A DNA stretch of 64,000 nucleotides, taken from contig NVXM01000027.1 in assembly GCA_002733865.1 (NCBI GenBank), forward strand, positions 62,001 to 126,000. The letters are read 5' to 3'. Position numbers and translations under genes: made by a program. The notes beneath the pieces were generated by a model. It saw only the letters and a program-made list of their open reading frames with translations, was not told the origin of the DNA and did no database searches. Shown here in pieces: positions 8,748 to 17,669 of this stretch (the first letter of the stretch is position 1; each line of letters starts with the position of its first letter). This DNA is from Sphingopyxis sp. GTDB lineage: Bacteria; Pseudomonadota; Alphaproteobacteria; Sphingomonadales; Sphingomonadaceae.

Positions 8748-10037
8748 TTATTTGGGCTTCTTGCGCAGCGCCTGTTTGACCTTGGCTTTGTGCGGCATGT
8801 TTTTCTTGTGCGTCGCCTTGCCGGCATTGGGGCGTTCCCGCTTCGTCGGTTTGCCCACCTTGGTCGGCTTGCCGTCGATTTCCCCGCGCCCGCGGCGTTC
8901 GCCACGCTTGTCCTTGCGGATCATCTTGGCATGCGCTCTGGCCTGCTGCTTGCGGACCATCTTGCCGCCCGGCTTCTTCTCGTCAAGCGGCAGATCGCCC
9001 AGAATGATGTCGAGGCCGAGATTGTCGAACGTCTCGGCAAAATGGGTCGGCAGATCCGCCGTGACATCGAGATTGTGACCATCGGGATGTTCAATCCGCA
9101 GACGCCGGGCGTGCAAATGCATCTTGCGACTGATTGTGCCAGTCAGAAACGCATCCTTGCCGCCATATTTGCCATCGCCGACAATCGGGTGGCCGATCGC
9201 TGCCATATGGACACGCAGCTGATGGGTGCGGCCGGTATGCGGCTGCAGCTCGACCCAGCAGGCGCGATTGCCGGCACGCTCGATAATCCGGTAGCGCGAC
9301 TTGGCGGACTGGCCGTTTTCCTCGTCAACATGCATTTTCTCGCCGCCGGAACCGGGCTGCTTGGACAGCGGCAGATCGATCACGCCATCGGCTATTTCGG
9401 GGACGCCCATGACGATCGCCCAATAGACCTTGCGCACATCGCGACCGGAAAAGCGCTTGGAGAAAAAGGACGCGGCGCCCGGCGAGCGCGCCAGCAGGAT
9501 CACGCCGCTGGTATCCTTGTCCAGCCGATGGACCAGCTTCGGCCGGGATTTGGCTTCAAAGGTCAAGGCATCGAGCAGGCCGTCGAGATGAGTCGTGGTT
9601 TTGCTGCCGCCCTGCGTCGCCAGTCCGGGAGGCTTATTGACCACGAGCGCCGACTTGTCCTTGTGAATCACCAGTTCGCGTGCAAAATCGATCTGATCCT
9701 GGGTCAGATCGGTCTTGGTTTTTGCGACACGGCCCGGCCGTTCGATTTCCTGCGGCGGTACGCGCAAAATCTGTCCGGCCTGGACACGATCGCCAGGCGC
9801 CACTCTTTTGCCATCGAGCCGCAACTGGCCGGTCCGCGCCCAGCGCGAAACTATATTGAAGGGAACTTCCTCCATGTGCCGCTTGAACCAGCGATCGACC
9901 CGGATATCATCGTCATCGGCGGAAATCGTGAATTGCCGGACATCAAGCGTCTTCAGCGCCTGCTTCTGTTCCTTGGTCGAGCCCTGCGGCTTTTCTTCCT
10001 CGGAGCCGCTTTCGGCTGTGGGGTCAAAACCGCTCAT
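8748..10037 (-). CDS. RluA-family 23S rRNA pseudouridine synthase
   Basis: The 429-residue enzyme should isomerise uridines in rRNA to pseudouridine. It has an acidic N-terminal leader (residues 1-25), an S4 RNA-binding domain (about 45-105, RVDRWFKRHM...GKRVAPGDRVQAG) and the synthase domain with the catalytic motif RLDKDTSG (Asp173). The C-terminal 80 residues are a Lys/Arg/Gly-rich tail, probably an RNA-binding extension. The start is ATG 10037, which overlaps the CrcB stop codon as ATGA; the frame is open for 30 more codons upstream, but those lie inside crcB. The layout resembles RluC, but the target positions cannot be deduced. Confidence 0.9.
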   Translation of the reverse strand: MSGFDPTAESGSEEEKPQGSTKEQKQALKTLDVRQFTISADDDDIRVDRWFKRHMEEVPFNIVSRWARTGQLRLDGKRVAPGDRVQAGQILRVPPQEIERPGRVAKTKTDLTQDQIDFARELVIHKDKSALVVNKPPGLATQGGSKTTTHLDGLLDALTFEAKSRPKLVHRLDKDTSGVILLARSPGAASFFSKRFSGRDVRKVYWAIVMGVPEIADGVIDLPLSKQPGSGGEKMHVDEENGQSAKSRYRIIERAGNRACWVELQPHTGRTHQLRVHMAAIGHPIVGDGKYGGKDAFLTGTISRKMHLHARRLRIEHPDGHNLDVTADLPTHFAETFDNLGLDIILGDLPLDEKKPGGKMVRKQQARAHAKMIRKDKRGERRGRGEIDGKPTKVGKPTKRERPNAGKATHKKNMPHKAKVKQALRKKPK

Positions 10038-10411
10038 GCCAGTGTCCTCACTGCCATCAGGCCGACAAACACGGCCAGCACGGAACCGACGACGGAGGCC
10101 AACGCATATAATATTGCGATACCCCATTCACTGCGTTCGATCATACTGAGAACTTCCAAACTAAAGGCCGAAAAAGTTGTAAAACCACCAAGCAGGCCAA
10201 CGCCAAGCAAAAGCCGCCACGGCTCATCGACAAAATTGCCGCGGGCCAGCACACCCGCCAGCACGCCCATAAGAAGACCACCGGTCACATTGGCCACCAA
10301 CGTTCCAATAGGGTAACCCACGGGTGCGAGGTGAAAGACAAGTCGGCCGAGATGATAGCGTCCCGCCGCACCCATCGCACCGCCTGCCATGACAAGAAGG
10401 GTAGCGTTCAT
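10034..10411 (-). CDS. crcB: Fluoride exporter CrcB/Fluc
   Basis: The 125-residue protein has four hydrophobic helices and the family landmarks GGAMGAAGRYHLGR at the N-terminus, GTLVANVTGGLLMG and GGFTTFSAFSLE. CrcB dimers form a fluoride-specific channel in the inner membrane. It starts nine bases after the stop of the upstream ribbon-helix-helix gene and shares an ATGA with the RluA gene downstream, so it is cotranscribed with both. I saw no fluoride riboswitch directly upstream; the 9-base gap leaves no space for one. Confidence 0.93.
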   Translation of the reverse strand: MNATLLVMAGGAMGAAGRYHLGRLVFHLAPVGYPIGTLVANVTGGLLMGVLAGVLARGNFVDEPWRLLLGVGLLGGFTTFSAFSLEVLSMIERSEWGIAILYALASVVGSVLAVFVGLMAVRTLA

Positions 10412-10420
10412 GGCCGTCCC

Positions 10421-10684
10421 TTAGTCGGCTTGACGCATTTTTCCAAGCATATCATTGGCGAGCCACAGGCGGATAGCGGTCGCGAGGCCTGGCGGCTGGG
10501 CCGCGGCGATCCGCTCGACATCAATCTGCGCCACCAATGCGTTGAGCGGGAGATCGCGACTGTCCGCCGCCCTTTTCAGCATTTCCCAGAACAAGGGCTC
10601 CAGCGAAATCGATGTTTGATGCCCGGCAATCGTAATGCTGCGTTTAACCGGCGGATGAAAGATTTCGGAGCCTTCTAGATCCAC
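10421..10684 (-). CDS. Small ribbon-helix-helix protein (RHH_4 type)
   Basis: The 87-residue protein carries a predicted beta strand followed by two helices (KRSITIAGHQTSISLEPLFW, then EMLKRAADSRDLPLNALVAQ), the pattern of the ribbon-helix-helix family found in short alphaproteobacterial proteins. It may bind DNA, but its targets are unknown. A GTG start is used; its first ten bases overlap the end of hemH, and no better ATG is available. It lies between hemH and crcB and is probably translated from the same mRNA. Confidence 0.75.
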   Translation of the reverse strand: MDLEGSEIFHPPVKRSITIAGHQTSISLEPLFWEMLKRAADSRDLPLNALVAQIDVERIAAAQPPGLATAIRLWLANDMLGKMRQAD

Positions 10685-11682
10685 CCGGACAGTTCCCGCC
10701 GGATCAGTTTCTCCAGCATGGCGAGGCTGATGTCACTGTCGTTGAGGCAAGGCAGATAGGCAAATTTCTCGCCGCCGCCCGCTTCAAACTGTTCCTTGCC
10801 CCGGATCGCCAGTTCCTCGCAGGTTTCCAGGCAATCGCTGGAAAAACCGGGTGCGAAAATCGCGACATTCTTCTTGCCCTGCCCGGCCAGCGACTCCAGC
10901 ACTTCATCGGTTGCGGGGCCAAGCCATTTTGCCCGGCCAAAGCGCGACTGGAACGCCACGACCAGTTCCTTCCCCAGCCAGTCGGACAAAAGACGAGCGG
11001 TTTTCTGACAATGGCAGTGGTACGGATCGCCCAGTTCGAGCGTCCGTTGCGGCATGCCGTGAAAGCTCGCGACAATCGCGTCCGGCTCAAAATCCAGCGC
11101 CGCAATATCGCGCTCCAGGCTGTTGGCCAGCGCCTCAATATAGGCAGGGTCATCGTGATAAGCAGGGAGTAGCCGGATCGCCGGTTGCCAGCGCATGGCG
11201 GCGATCGCGTCAAAGACCGCATCATGCACACTGGCGGTGGTCGCGCCGCTATATTGCGGATATAGCGGCGCGATCAAGATGCGGTCGCATCCCGCCGCTT
11301 TCATCACATCGAGCCGGCTCTTGATGCTGGGATTGCCGTAGCGCATCGCCCAATCGACCATCACGCCATCGATCGCATCGGCAAGCTTTTCTGCCTGTTT
11401 TCGAGTGTAGAAGGCCAGCGGTGACCCGTCCTCGGTCCATACTAGACTATAGGCTTCGGCAGATTTTGCCGGTCGCGTGTTGAGAATGACGCCGCGCAAC
11501 AGCGGCTGCCAAATGATCGACGGTATCTCGACGACCCGCTTGTCCGACAGAAACTCTTTGAGATAGCGTTTTACAGCCTGTTTGTCGGGCGCGTCAGGCG
11601 TGCCCAGATTGACCAGCAAAACGCCGATTTTCTTCGCCGCCACCGGCGGATGATCGGCTGGCAATGGTCCCGTTTCGCGCAT
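10675..11682 (-). CDS. hemH: Ferrochelatase
   Basis: This enzyme inserts ferrous iron into protoporphyrin IX, the last step of protoheme synthesis. The 335-residue sequence has the family landmarks IGVLLVNLGTPDAP, PLYPQYSGATTAS, the catalytic histidine in ASFHGMPQR and the metal-site glutamate region FAPGFSSDCLETCEEL. There is no transmembrane tail, as expected of bacterial soluble or peripheral HemH. It begins four bases downstream of the molybdenum hydroxylase stop and overlaps the ribbon-helix-helix gene by ten bases. Confidence 0.95.
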   Translation of the reverse strand: MRETGPLPADHPPVAAKKIGVLLVNLGTPDAPDKQAVKRYLKEFLSDKRVVEIPSIIWQPLLRGVILNTRPAKSAEAYSLVWTEDGSPLAFYTRKQAEKLADAIDGVMVDWAMRYGNPSIKSRLDVMKAAGCDRILIAPLYPQYSGATTASVHDAVFDAIAAMRWQPAIRLLPAYHDDPAYIEALANSLERDIAALDFEPDAIVASFHGMPQRTLELGDPYHCHCQKTARLLSDWLGKELVVAFQSRFGRAKWLGPATDEVLESLAGQGKKNVAIFAPGFSSDCLETCEELAIRGKEQFEAGGGEKFAYLPCLNDSDISLAMLEKLIRRELSGWI

Positions 11683-11685
11683 GAC

Positions 11686-13974
11686 TTAAGATACTTCCCC
11701 GAAAAGTGGCAATTGCCGAATCCGGATGCCGGTCGCAGAGAATAGCGCATTGGCGACCGCTGGCGCAACCGCTGGCACACCGAGCTCTTCATAGCCGACG
11801 GGTTCTTCTTCGCTTCTGATAAATTCAATCTGGATCGGCGGTATTTCGGCCAGTCGCGGCAGCGCCAGATCGCGCAGTCGCTTGGCCGTTGGCAGCCCTT
11901 TTTCAAATCGGGTCGCACTGCCCAGGGCCATCGCCAGTCCAAACACGATGCCGCCTTCAATCTGCTGCCGCGCAATATCGGGATGGATGATCCGTCCGAT
12001 ATCGACGGTCGCCGAAATGCGGCGGACTTCAAGACCGCTTCCCCCGCGGCTGGCACTTGCAATAACGGCAATATGGCCACCGCGCATGCTGTGACAGGCT
12101 ATGCCCTGACCGCTCTGTTCCAGCCCGCCATCCCAGCCTGCCATGGCAGCCACGCCAGTCAGGCACCGCGCCAGTCGCGGCTGATTATTCATCATCTGCA
12201 TCCGGAACGATAGCGGTTCGATCCCCGCTTTCGCCGCCAATTCATCGATAAACGATTCAAGGAAGAAAACATTGCTGCTATGGGCATTGCTGCGCCAGTT
12301 GCCGGTGGGTACGCCCACAAACGCCGGGTGATGATCTACGGTCAGATTGGGAATATCATAGGGTACGTCGAGTCCTGCGATCGCCTTTACATCCGCCTCC
12401 CCCATTGTGGACCGCATCGCTGCGACATTATCCATGCCGTCGAACAGGCGCTTGACCTGTTCGCGAGCCGAGGGCGGCGCAGCGATTTTGATTTGCAGCG
12501 CCGTGACGCGTCCGGCCTTCGCCATGGCGGCATCCAGCCGCGCCTGGCTGGGCGCCCGGTAATGATCATGCATCAATTCTTCCGCGCGCGACCAGATCAA
12601 CTGCACCGGTCGTCCCATCTGCTTGGCCATCAGGGCAACCTGGCCGGCAATTGCATTGTCGAGATTGCGATCAAAAGAGCCGCCGCTCAGCATGGGATAG
12701 AGAGTTACCCGCTCCTGAGCGATATTCAGCATTTTTGCTGCGGCCGTGACTGCCGCGACCGGTGCCTGGGTGGCCATCCACAATTCCAGACCGCCATCCT
12801 TATATTCAGCGGTAGCGGTCCGCGTTTCAATCGGCGCATGCAACGCAGCATCCGCATGATAGCGGGCCTGAACGTCACCATCATTGCCGAACGCAGCTTT
12901 GGTGTCGCCGCGCGTCAGGAACCGCGTTCCCGGCCCCTCGTCCAGCGCCTCCCGCAGAGCGGTGTCGATCTTTTCGCTGTCGGCCAGATATCCTCTGGTC
13001 TCGAACACCGGACTCATTTTGTCCAACGCCCGGTTCGCCGCCCACCAATTGGTCGCCACAGCTGCGATCCATCTGTCATGTTTGACGACATCGATAAAGC
13101 CGGTGATCTTGTTGGCCCCGGCCCGGTTGAAGGATTTGAGACTGGTGTCGCCAATCGGGCCTTGCCGGATCGCGGCGTAAACCATGTCCGGCAGTCTGAT
13201 ATCGCCGGCAAAATTGGCGGAGCCATCCAGTTTGCTGGGCAAATCAAGCCGCGTAACGTCCTGCCCGATCAAATTGCCCGCGCCCGCCGGTCGCAGCGGC
13301 ACCGGATCGGGCAAAGTTTCGTCCGCCGCATCGCGCACCAGTTCACCGAACCGCAGTTTTCTGGCGCCGTTCGAAATAACACCATTTTCAACGGTGCATG
13401 TTTCCCAGCCGACGTCCCATCTGGCAGCAGCAGCCTTGGTCAGCAGAACCCGCGCCGCTGCGCCCGCTTCGCGAAAACTTTCCGCAAAGGCCGGAATGGA
13501 AGTGGAGTCGGCGGTTAACTGGAACTTTTCGCGGCCCCCGACATTTTGCGCAACCCAGCGAACCGCTGCGTTCTCTGTCAATTTTTCGATGCCAGCGGGC
13601 ATCAGCACGTCCGCCCACTGCTCTGCCAGCACCATGTTGCTGTACAGCGGGTTGATCGGCGCCGGTTCAACCGCAACCGTCCGCCAGTCCGCTCCCAGCT
13701 CATCGGCAAGAATCTGCGGGAGAACGGTATAAACGCCCTGCCCCATTTCGCTTTGCGGCACGACCACCGTGACCTGCCCGTCCTCTGCTATTTTGAGATA
13801 GGCACCGAAGATCTGTTCATGCTCGGTCGCGGCGAGATTTGGGGCATAGGTCCGCGGCCAAAGTGCCCAGGCGACGACAAGACCGCCGACCGCACCACCA
13901 CCGATCAGAAATTTGCGGCGATTGAGTCCAGTGGATGCACTTTCGGTCTGATCAATGTCCGGTTCAGCCGCCAT
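11686..13974 (-). CDS. Molybdopterin-binding subunit, isoquinoline 1-oxidoreductase beta-like, Tat-exported
   Basis: The 762-residue protein belongs to the xanthine-oxidase/aldehyde-oxidoreductase molybdenum hydroxylase group, closest in shape to IorB, with two aldehyde-oxidase-type halves. Residues 18-27 ([10 protein letters not shown]) form a twin-arginine signal followed by a hydrophobic stretch, so it should be exported folded to the periplasm. Cofactor-region motifs include [22 protein letters not shown] and the C-terminal [17 protein letters not shown] with [17 protein letters not shown]. The small [2Fe-2S] partner subunit (IorA) is not next to it. ATG 13974 is preferred to GTG 13980. 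It overlaps the CoA-binding gene by 11 bases. Its substrate is unknown. Confidence 0.83.
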   Translation of the reverse strand: MAAEPDIDQTESASTGLNRRKFLIGGGAVGGLVVAWALWPRTYAPNLAATEHEQIFGAYLKIAEDGQVTVVVPQSEMGQGVYTVLPQILADELGADWRTVAVEPAPINPLYSNMVLAEQWADVLMPAGIEKLTENAAVRWVAQNVGGREKFQLTADSTSIPAFAESFREAGAAARVLLTKAAAARWDVGWETCTVENGVISNGARKLRFGELVRDAADETLPDPVPLRPAGAGNLIGQDVTRLDLPSKLDGSANFAGDIRLPDMVYAAIRQGPIGDTSLKSFNRAGANKITGFIDVVKHDRWIAAVATNWWAANRALDKMSPVFETRGYLADSEKIDTALREALDEGPGTRFLTRGDTKAAFGNDGDVQARYHADAALHAPIETRTATAEYKDGGLELWMATQAPVAAVTAAAKMLNIAQERVTLYPMLSGGSFDRNLDNAIAGQVALMAKQMGRPVQLIWSRAEELMHDHYRAPSQARLDAAMAKAGRVTALQIKIAAPPSAREQVKRLFDGMDNVAAMRSTMGEADVKAIAGLDVPYDIPNLTVDHHPAFVGVPTGNWRSNAHSSNVFFLESFIDELAAKAGIEPLSFRMQMMNNQPRLARCLTGVAAMAGWDGGLEQSGQGIACHSMRGGHIAVIASASRGGSGLEVRRISATVDIGRIIHPDIARQQIEGGIVFGLAMALGSATRFEKGLPTAKRLRDLALPRLAEIPPIQIEFIRSEEEPVGYEELGVPAVAPAVANALFSATGIRIRQLPLFGEVS

Positions 13975-14398
13975 TGGCACTCTTTAGCAAGCCAAGCCGC
14001 GGAATCTCGATTTTCGGACAGCGATCCATCACAACTTTCAATCCGGCCTTGCTTGCCCGCTCAGCCGCCGCTTCGTTGATCACGCCGAGTTGCATCCAGA
14101 CCGATTTGGCCCCGATCGCAATAGCCTCGTCAACAACATCACCAGCGGCCTCGGAGTTGCGAAAGATGTCGACCATATCGATCTGACCTTGAATGTCTTC
14201 CAGCGATTCAACCACCGGGACATCGTACAAGGACTGTCCGGCGATCCCGGGATTGACCGGTATCACATCATAGCCCTCGAGCAGGAAATGGAATATCCGG
14301 TTGCTTGCGCGCTCGGATTTCGCCGATGCGCCGACCACGGCAATCCGCCGTGTCGACGTCAGCAATGCGGCTATGTCCTGATCATTTTCCAGCAGCAT
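13964..14398 (-). CDS. CoA-binding (YccU-type) protein
   Basis: The 144-residue single-domain Rossmann protein has the CoA-binding signature: [19 protein letters not shown] near the N-terminus, then YDVIPVNPG and [16 protein letters not shown], ending with [11 protein letters not shown]. Family members bind coenzyme A, but the cellular role is not established. The ATG at 14398 is chosen over one 36 bases upstream because GGAGAAGG lies at good spacing and the upstream one would overlap the Mrp gene. It sits between mrp and the molybdenum hydroxylase gene in one run. Confidence 0.87.
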   Translation of the reverse strand: MLLENDQDIAALLTSTRRIAVVGASAKSERASNRIFHFLLEGYDVIPVNPGIAGQSLYDVPVVESLEDIQGQIDMVDIFRNSEAAGDVVDEAIAIGAKSVWMQLGVINEAAAERASKAGLKVVMDRCPKIEIPRLGLLKSANGG

Positions 14399-14415
14399 GA
14401 TGCCCTTCTCCCCGG

Positions 14416-15378
14416 CTATTGATTGTCCAACCATGTCGCGAGCTTTTTGGCAACATCACGGAACGCCTGTCCCTGGACACCATCGGAATAGGCCGGCGGC
14501 GTACCACCATCGCTCGACTTGCGGATCTCGATATCCAGCGGGATTCTGCCGAGAAACGGCATGTTCATCGTCTTCGCAGCCGCTTCCGCGCCGCCTGCGC
14601 CAAACGGATCGCTGATCTCGCCGCAGTGCGGGCATTGATAGCCGGCCATGTTCTCGACCATGCCGATGATCGGAATCTTCGCCTGATGGAACAGGTCCAC
14701 TGCCCGGGTGGCGTCCATCAACGCCAGGTCTTGCGGTGTCGAAACAATTACCGCACCGACCGGCTTGTGATTCTGCATCATCGATAGCTGCACGTCACCA
14801 GTGCCAGGCGGCATGTCGACGATCAGTTCCTCGATATCGCCCCAATGCGCGTCGATCAACTGTTCCAGCGCCTTGCCCGCCATCGGGCCGCGCCAGGCGA
14901 TGGCCTGTCCCGGCTTTGCGAGATGGCCCATTGATAGCACCGGCACGTCATATTCATTCGGCACCGGGATCAGCTGCTTGCCCTCCGCCTCCGGCCGCTG
15001 TCCTTCGCAATGCAGCAGACGGGGCTGGGACGGACCATAAATATCGGCGTCGACCATTCCCACCTTGCGGCCCAACAGCTGCAAGGCGATAGCCAGATTG
15101 GTGGACAGGGTGGACTTGCCGACCCCGCCCTTGCCACTGGCCACGGCGATCAGGCGGCGCTCGACCTTCTCAGCGGTCATGGCGATGTCGACTTTCTCGA
15201 CACCGTCCAGCTCCAGAAGCTTGCCCTTGACGGCAATCTCGATCTGGCCACGGTCGCGGACATCGAGACCGCCGACGTTGAGCACCAGAGTGACGCGGCC
15301 CTGTGAAAATTTTATGGCACTGAAACGGCCTTTGGCGACGCTGTCCAGCGCTGCCTCTATGGAAGAAATATCGGTCAT
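14416..15378 (-). CDS. mrp: Mrp/ApbC family iron-sulfur carrier ATPase
   Basis: The 320-residue protein is a P-loop NTPase that binds and transfers Fe-S clusters to apoproteins. It has an N-terminal MIP18-like domain (about 1-80), the deviant Walker [12 protein letters not shown], the [10 protein letters not shown] and VDMPPGTGD motifs and the cluster-binding CPHC pair within [10 protein letters not shown]. The start ATG 15378 gives the usual N-terminus ([11 protein letters not shown]); a longer reading from 15414 adds twelve unlike residues and overlaps the hflK promoter side. The gene diverges from hflK. Confidence 0.92.
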   Translation of the reverse strand: MTDISSIEAALDSVAKGRFSAIKFSQGRVTLVLNVGGLDVRDRGQIEIAVKGKLLELDGVEKVDIAMTAEKVERRLIAVASGKGGVGKSTLSTNLAIALQLLGRKVGMVDADIYGPSQPRLLHCEGQRPEAEGKQLIPVPNEYDVPVLSMGHLAKPGQAIAWRGPMAGKALEQLIDAHWGDIEELIVDMPPGTGDVQLSMMQNHKPVGAVIVSTPQDLALMDATRAVDLFHQAKIPIIGMVENMAGYQCPHCGEISDPFGAGGAEAAAKTMNMPFLGRIPLDIEIRKSSDGGTPPAYSDGVQGQAFRDVAKKLATWLDNQ

Positions 15379-15446
15379 CGGATCGACATAGTTACACTTT
15401 TCTCGGATTGACACTGTTTTTCTGGCGGCACGCTACCTATAGAGAA

Positions 15447-16547
15447 ATGATGGATAAAAATTTTTACGGTGAAGCGCGCCACAGATCGATTCTCGGCGCA
15501 ATTTTGAACATGGCCGGGCCGTGGGGCAATAATGGCGACAATGGCAATGGTGGCGGCAACGGGGGCGGTCCCCGCAATCCATGGGGCAGTCCCGCCGGTG
15601 GACCTTCCGGTGGTGGACGCAAGGGTGCCAGTTCTCTCGAGGAATTATTCAAACGTGGCACCGGTGGCGGTTTCAAGGGCGGCATTCCCAAGCGCCCGGG
15701 CGGACGATCCTGGTGGCCGCTGATGGCTATCGCCTTCGTCATTCTCTGGGTTTTGCTGACCAGCATCCATCGGGTCAGTCCACAGGAACGCGGCGTGGTC
15801 ACCTTCCTGGGTTCCTATTCGCGGACTCTGCAACCGGGCCTGCATTTCTCGCTTCCGACACCGCTTGAACAGGTAACAAAACTGGACGTCGAGGAAATTC
15901 GGACGATCGACATTCCTGAAGGAGAGTCTGAAAAGCTGATCCTCACCGGCGACCAGAATATCGTCGATTTGGCTTATTCGGTGCGCTGGAACATCAAGGC
16001 GCCAGAGCTGTTTCTTTTCCAGATTGCCGAACCGGAAGAAACGATCAAGGAAGTGGCGGAAGCGTCCATGCGCGCAGCCGTTGCCAATTTCACACTGGAT
16101 GACACGATCGGTTCCGAACGATCCGAAATCGAACAGACCGTGGAACAGAATATGCAGCGGCTGCTGGACAGCTATGGTGCCGGTGTCGTCATTCGCGGCA
16201 TCGCCATCAAGAAGGCCGATCCGCCAGCTGCGGTCAACGATGCGTTCAAGGAAGTGTCCGCCGCTCAGCAGACAGCGCAGACCTATCTCAACGAAGCCCG
16301 GGCCTACGCCCAGCAGCTGACCGCTCAGGCGCAGGGCGAATCCGCCGCCTTTGACAAGGTCTATGAAGAATATCGTCTGGCTCCGAGGGTCACTCGCCAG
16401 CGCATGTATTATGAAACGATGGAGCGCGTTCTGTCGAAGGTCGACAAGACGATCGTCGAGGCGAGAGGCGTGACGCCTTATCTGCCTTTGCCGGAAATCA
16501 GGAAGCGTGCCCAGCAACCCGCGATTACAACTGCGGAGGGCAAATAA
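15447..16547 (+). CDS. hflK: HflK, FtsH-modulating SPFH membrane protein
   Basis: The protein (366 residues from ATG 15447) is the HflK half of the HflKC complex that surrounds FtsH in the inner membrane and faces the periplasm. A Gly/Asn/Pro-rich leader (about residues 20-85, including PWGNNGDNGNGG) precedes one transmembrane helix (WWPLMAIAFVILWVLLTSI) and the SPFH domain (SPQERGVVTFLGSYSRTLQPG onward), with the coiled coil containing YAQQLTAQAQGE. A weak GAGA precedes 15447; ATG 15510 (MAGPWGNN) is a possible alternative start. Its stop overlaps the hflC start by one base (TAATG). Confidence 0.9.
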   Translation: MMDKNFYGEARHRSILGAILNMAGPWGNNGDNGNGGGNGGGPRNPWGSPAGGPSGGGRKGASSLEELFKRGTGGGFKGGIPKRPGGRSWWPLMAIAFVILWVLLTSIHRVSPQERGVVTFLGSYSRTLQPGLHFSLPTPLEQVTKLDVEEIRTIDIPEGESEKLILTGDQNIVDLAYSVRWNIKAPELFLFQIAEPEETIKEVAEASMRAAVANFTLDDTIGSERSEIEQTVEQNMQRLLDSYGAGVVIRGIAIKKADPPAAVNDAFKEVSAAQQTAQTYLNEARAYAQQLTAQAQGESAAFDKVYEEYRLAPRVTRQRMYYETMERVLSKVDKTIVEARGVTPYLPLPEIRKRAQQPAITTAEGK

Positions 16548-17398
16548 TGGGACAGATCATGAAAAACCCGGTTGCCCTTGGCATCATTGTCATTGCGCTG
16601 CTTTTCACCCTGCTGAACACTCTGATCATCGTGCCCGAGACGCGGCAAGGTGTGGTCGTACGCTTTGGTGAACCGGTTCGGATCATCAACCGCTATCAGA
16701 CCAATGTGCCGTTCGGCCAGACGGGCGCAGGTCTGCTTTGGAAAATTCCATTTCTGGAACAGGTTGTATGGATCGACAAACGTATCCGCGACGTCGAGAT
16801 GGAGCAGCAGCAAGTGCTGTCCACGGACCAGTTGCGGCTTCAGGTCGATGCCTTTGCCCGGTTCCGGATCACCGATCCGCTGCGCATGTATATCGCGGCT
16901 GGCAACGAAGAGCGTGTTTCGGAAGAGCTGCGGCCGATCCTCGGCTCAGCTCTGAGAAACGAACTCGGCAAGCGGCCTTTTGCCGCCTTGCTCAGCCCCG
17001 AGCGCGGCCAGGTGATGGATAACATCCAGGCCGGTCTCAACCGGGTTGCGCGTCAATATGGCGCGGAGATTGTCGACGTGCGGATCAAGCGCGCCGATTT
17101 GCCCGACGGCACGCCGCTCGACAGCGCCTATCAGAGAATGCGGACCGCGCGCGATCAGGAAGCACGGACAATCCGCGCGCAAGGGGCAAAGCAGGCGCAG
17201 ATCATTCGCGCCGAAGCCGATGCCAGCGCTGCCCGGACCTATGCCGAGAGCTTTGGCAAGGACGCCGACTTTTATGATTTCTACCGCGCCATGAAGAGTT
17301 ATGAAACGACCTTCCAGGGTGGTGGCCCGAATGATCCACAAAGCTCATTCGTGCTTTCGCCGGACAACGAATATCTGCGCCAGTTCCGGGGCAAATAG
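16547..17398 (+). CDS. hflC: HflC, FtsH-modulating SPFH membrane protein
   Basis: The 283-residue partner of HflK has an N-terminal transmembrane helix (about 7-27), the SPFH/prohibitin domain (PETRQGVVVRFGEPVRIIN to LNRVARQYGAEIVDVRIKRA) and a C-terminal coiled coil rich in Ala, Arg and Glu (AKQAQIIRAEADASAARTYA). The DLPDG segment after RIKRA is a conserved HflC feature. It is translationally linked to hflK by a TAATG overlap and is followed 271 bases later by a DegP-type protease, a common order in alphaproteobacteria. Confidence 0.93.
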   Translation: MGQIMKNPVALGIIVIALLFTLLNTLIIVPETRQGVVVRFGEPVRIINRYQTNVPFGQTGAGLLWKIPFLEQVVWIDKRIRDVEMEQQQVLSTDQLRLQVDAFARFRITDPLRMYIAAGNEERVSEELRPILGSALRNELGKRPFAALLSPERGQVMDNIQAGLNRVARQYGAEIVDVRIKRADLPDGTPLDSAYQRMRTARDQEARTIRAQGAKQAQIIRAEADASAARTYAESFGKDADFYDFYRAMKSYETTFQGGGPNDPQSSFVLSPDNEYLRQFRGK

Positions 17399-17669
17399 TC
17401 GCGATTGTCAGGAAGCCGACTACAATTGTCGTTTTTCTGCAAAAACCGGCATTTTTTCGACCAAAGGGTGATTCCCGGCTTGCGAAAAGGCCGGGGCGCA
17501 CCCAAATAGGTTGGGCATCGGGAATGGCCCGGAGTTCTGCGATTAAAATCGATGAACAAATATGGTAATATTCAATTTCCGTTCATGACAATTGCGCCAG
17601 TAATTTGGGGAATTTGAACGGATCTGACGGGCGACCTGATTTTTGCTCCGCCAGGAATTTGAGAGGAAA
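17399..17669 (+). promoter_or_regulatory. Leader region of the DegP gene with a possible heat-shock (RpoH-type) promoter
   Basis: This 271-base gap between hflC and the protease gene contains CTTGCGA at 17479-17485 and CCCAAAT at 17501-17507 with a 15-base spacer, which resembles the sigma-32 pattern (CTTGAAA, CCCATnT). The same place can form a small GC hairpin (17474-17479 with 17490-17495). The assignment is weak. The 3' half is AT-rich, with AATAT-GGTA-ATATT near 17560, and a good ribosome site (GAGAGG) precedes ATG 17670. Confidence 0.3.

Noticed and set aside
8622..10316. 564-codon open frame on the plus strand
   Set aside because: It crosses the pseudouridine synthase and parts of two neighbours on the opposite strand; third-position GC bias explains the lack of stops.
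10412..10420. Search for a fluoride riboswitch before crcB
   Set aside because: Only nine bases separate crcB from the upstream gene, too few for the aptamer.
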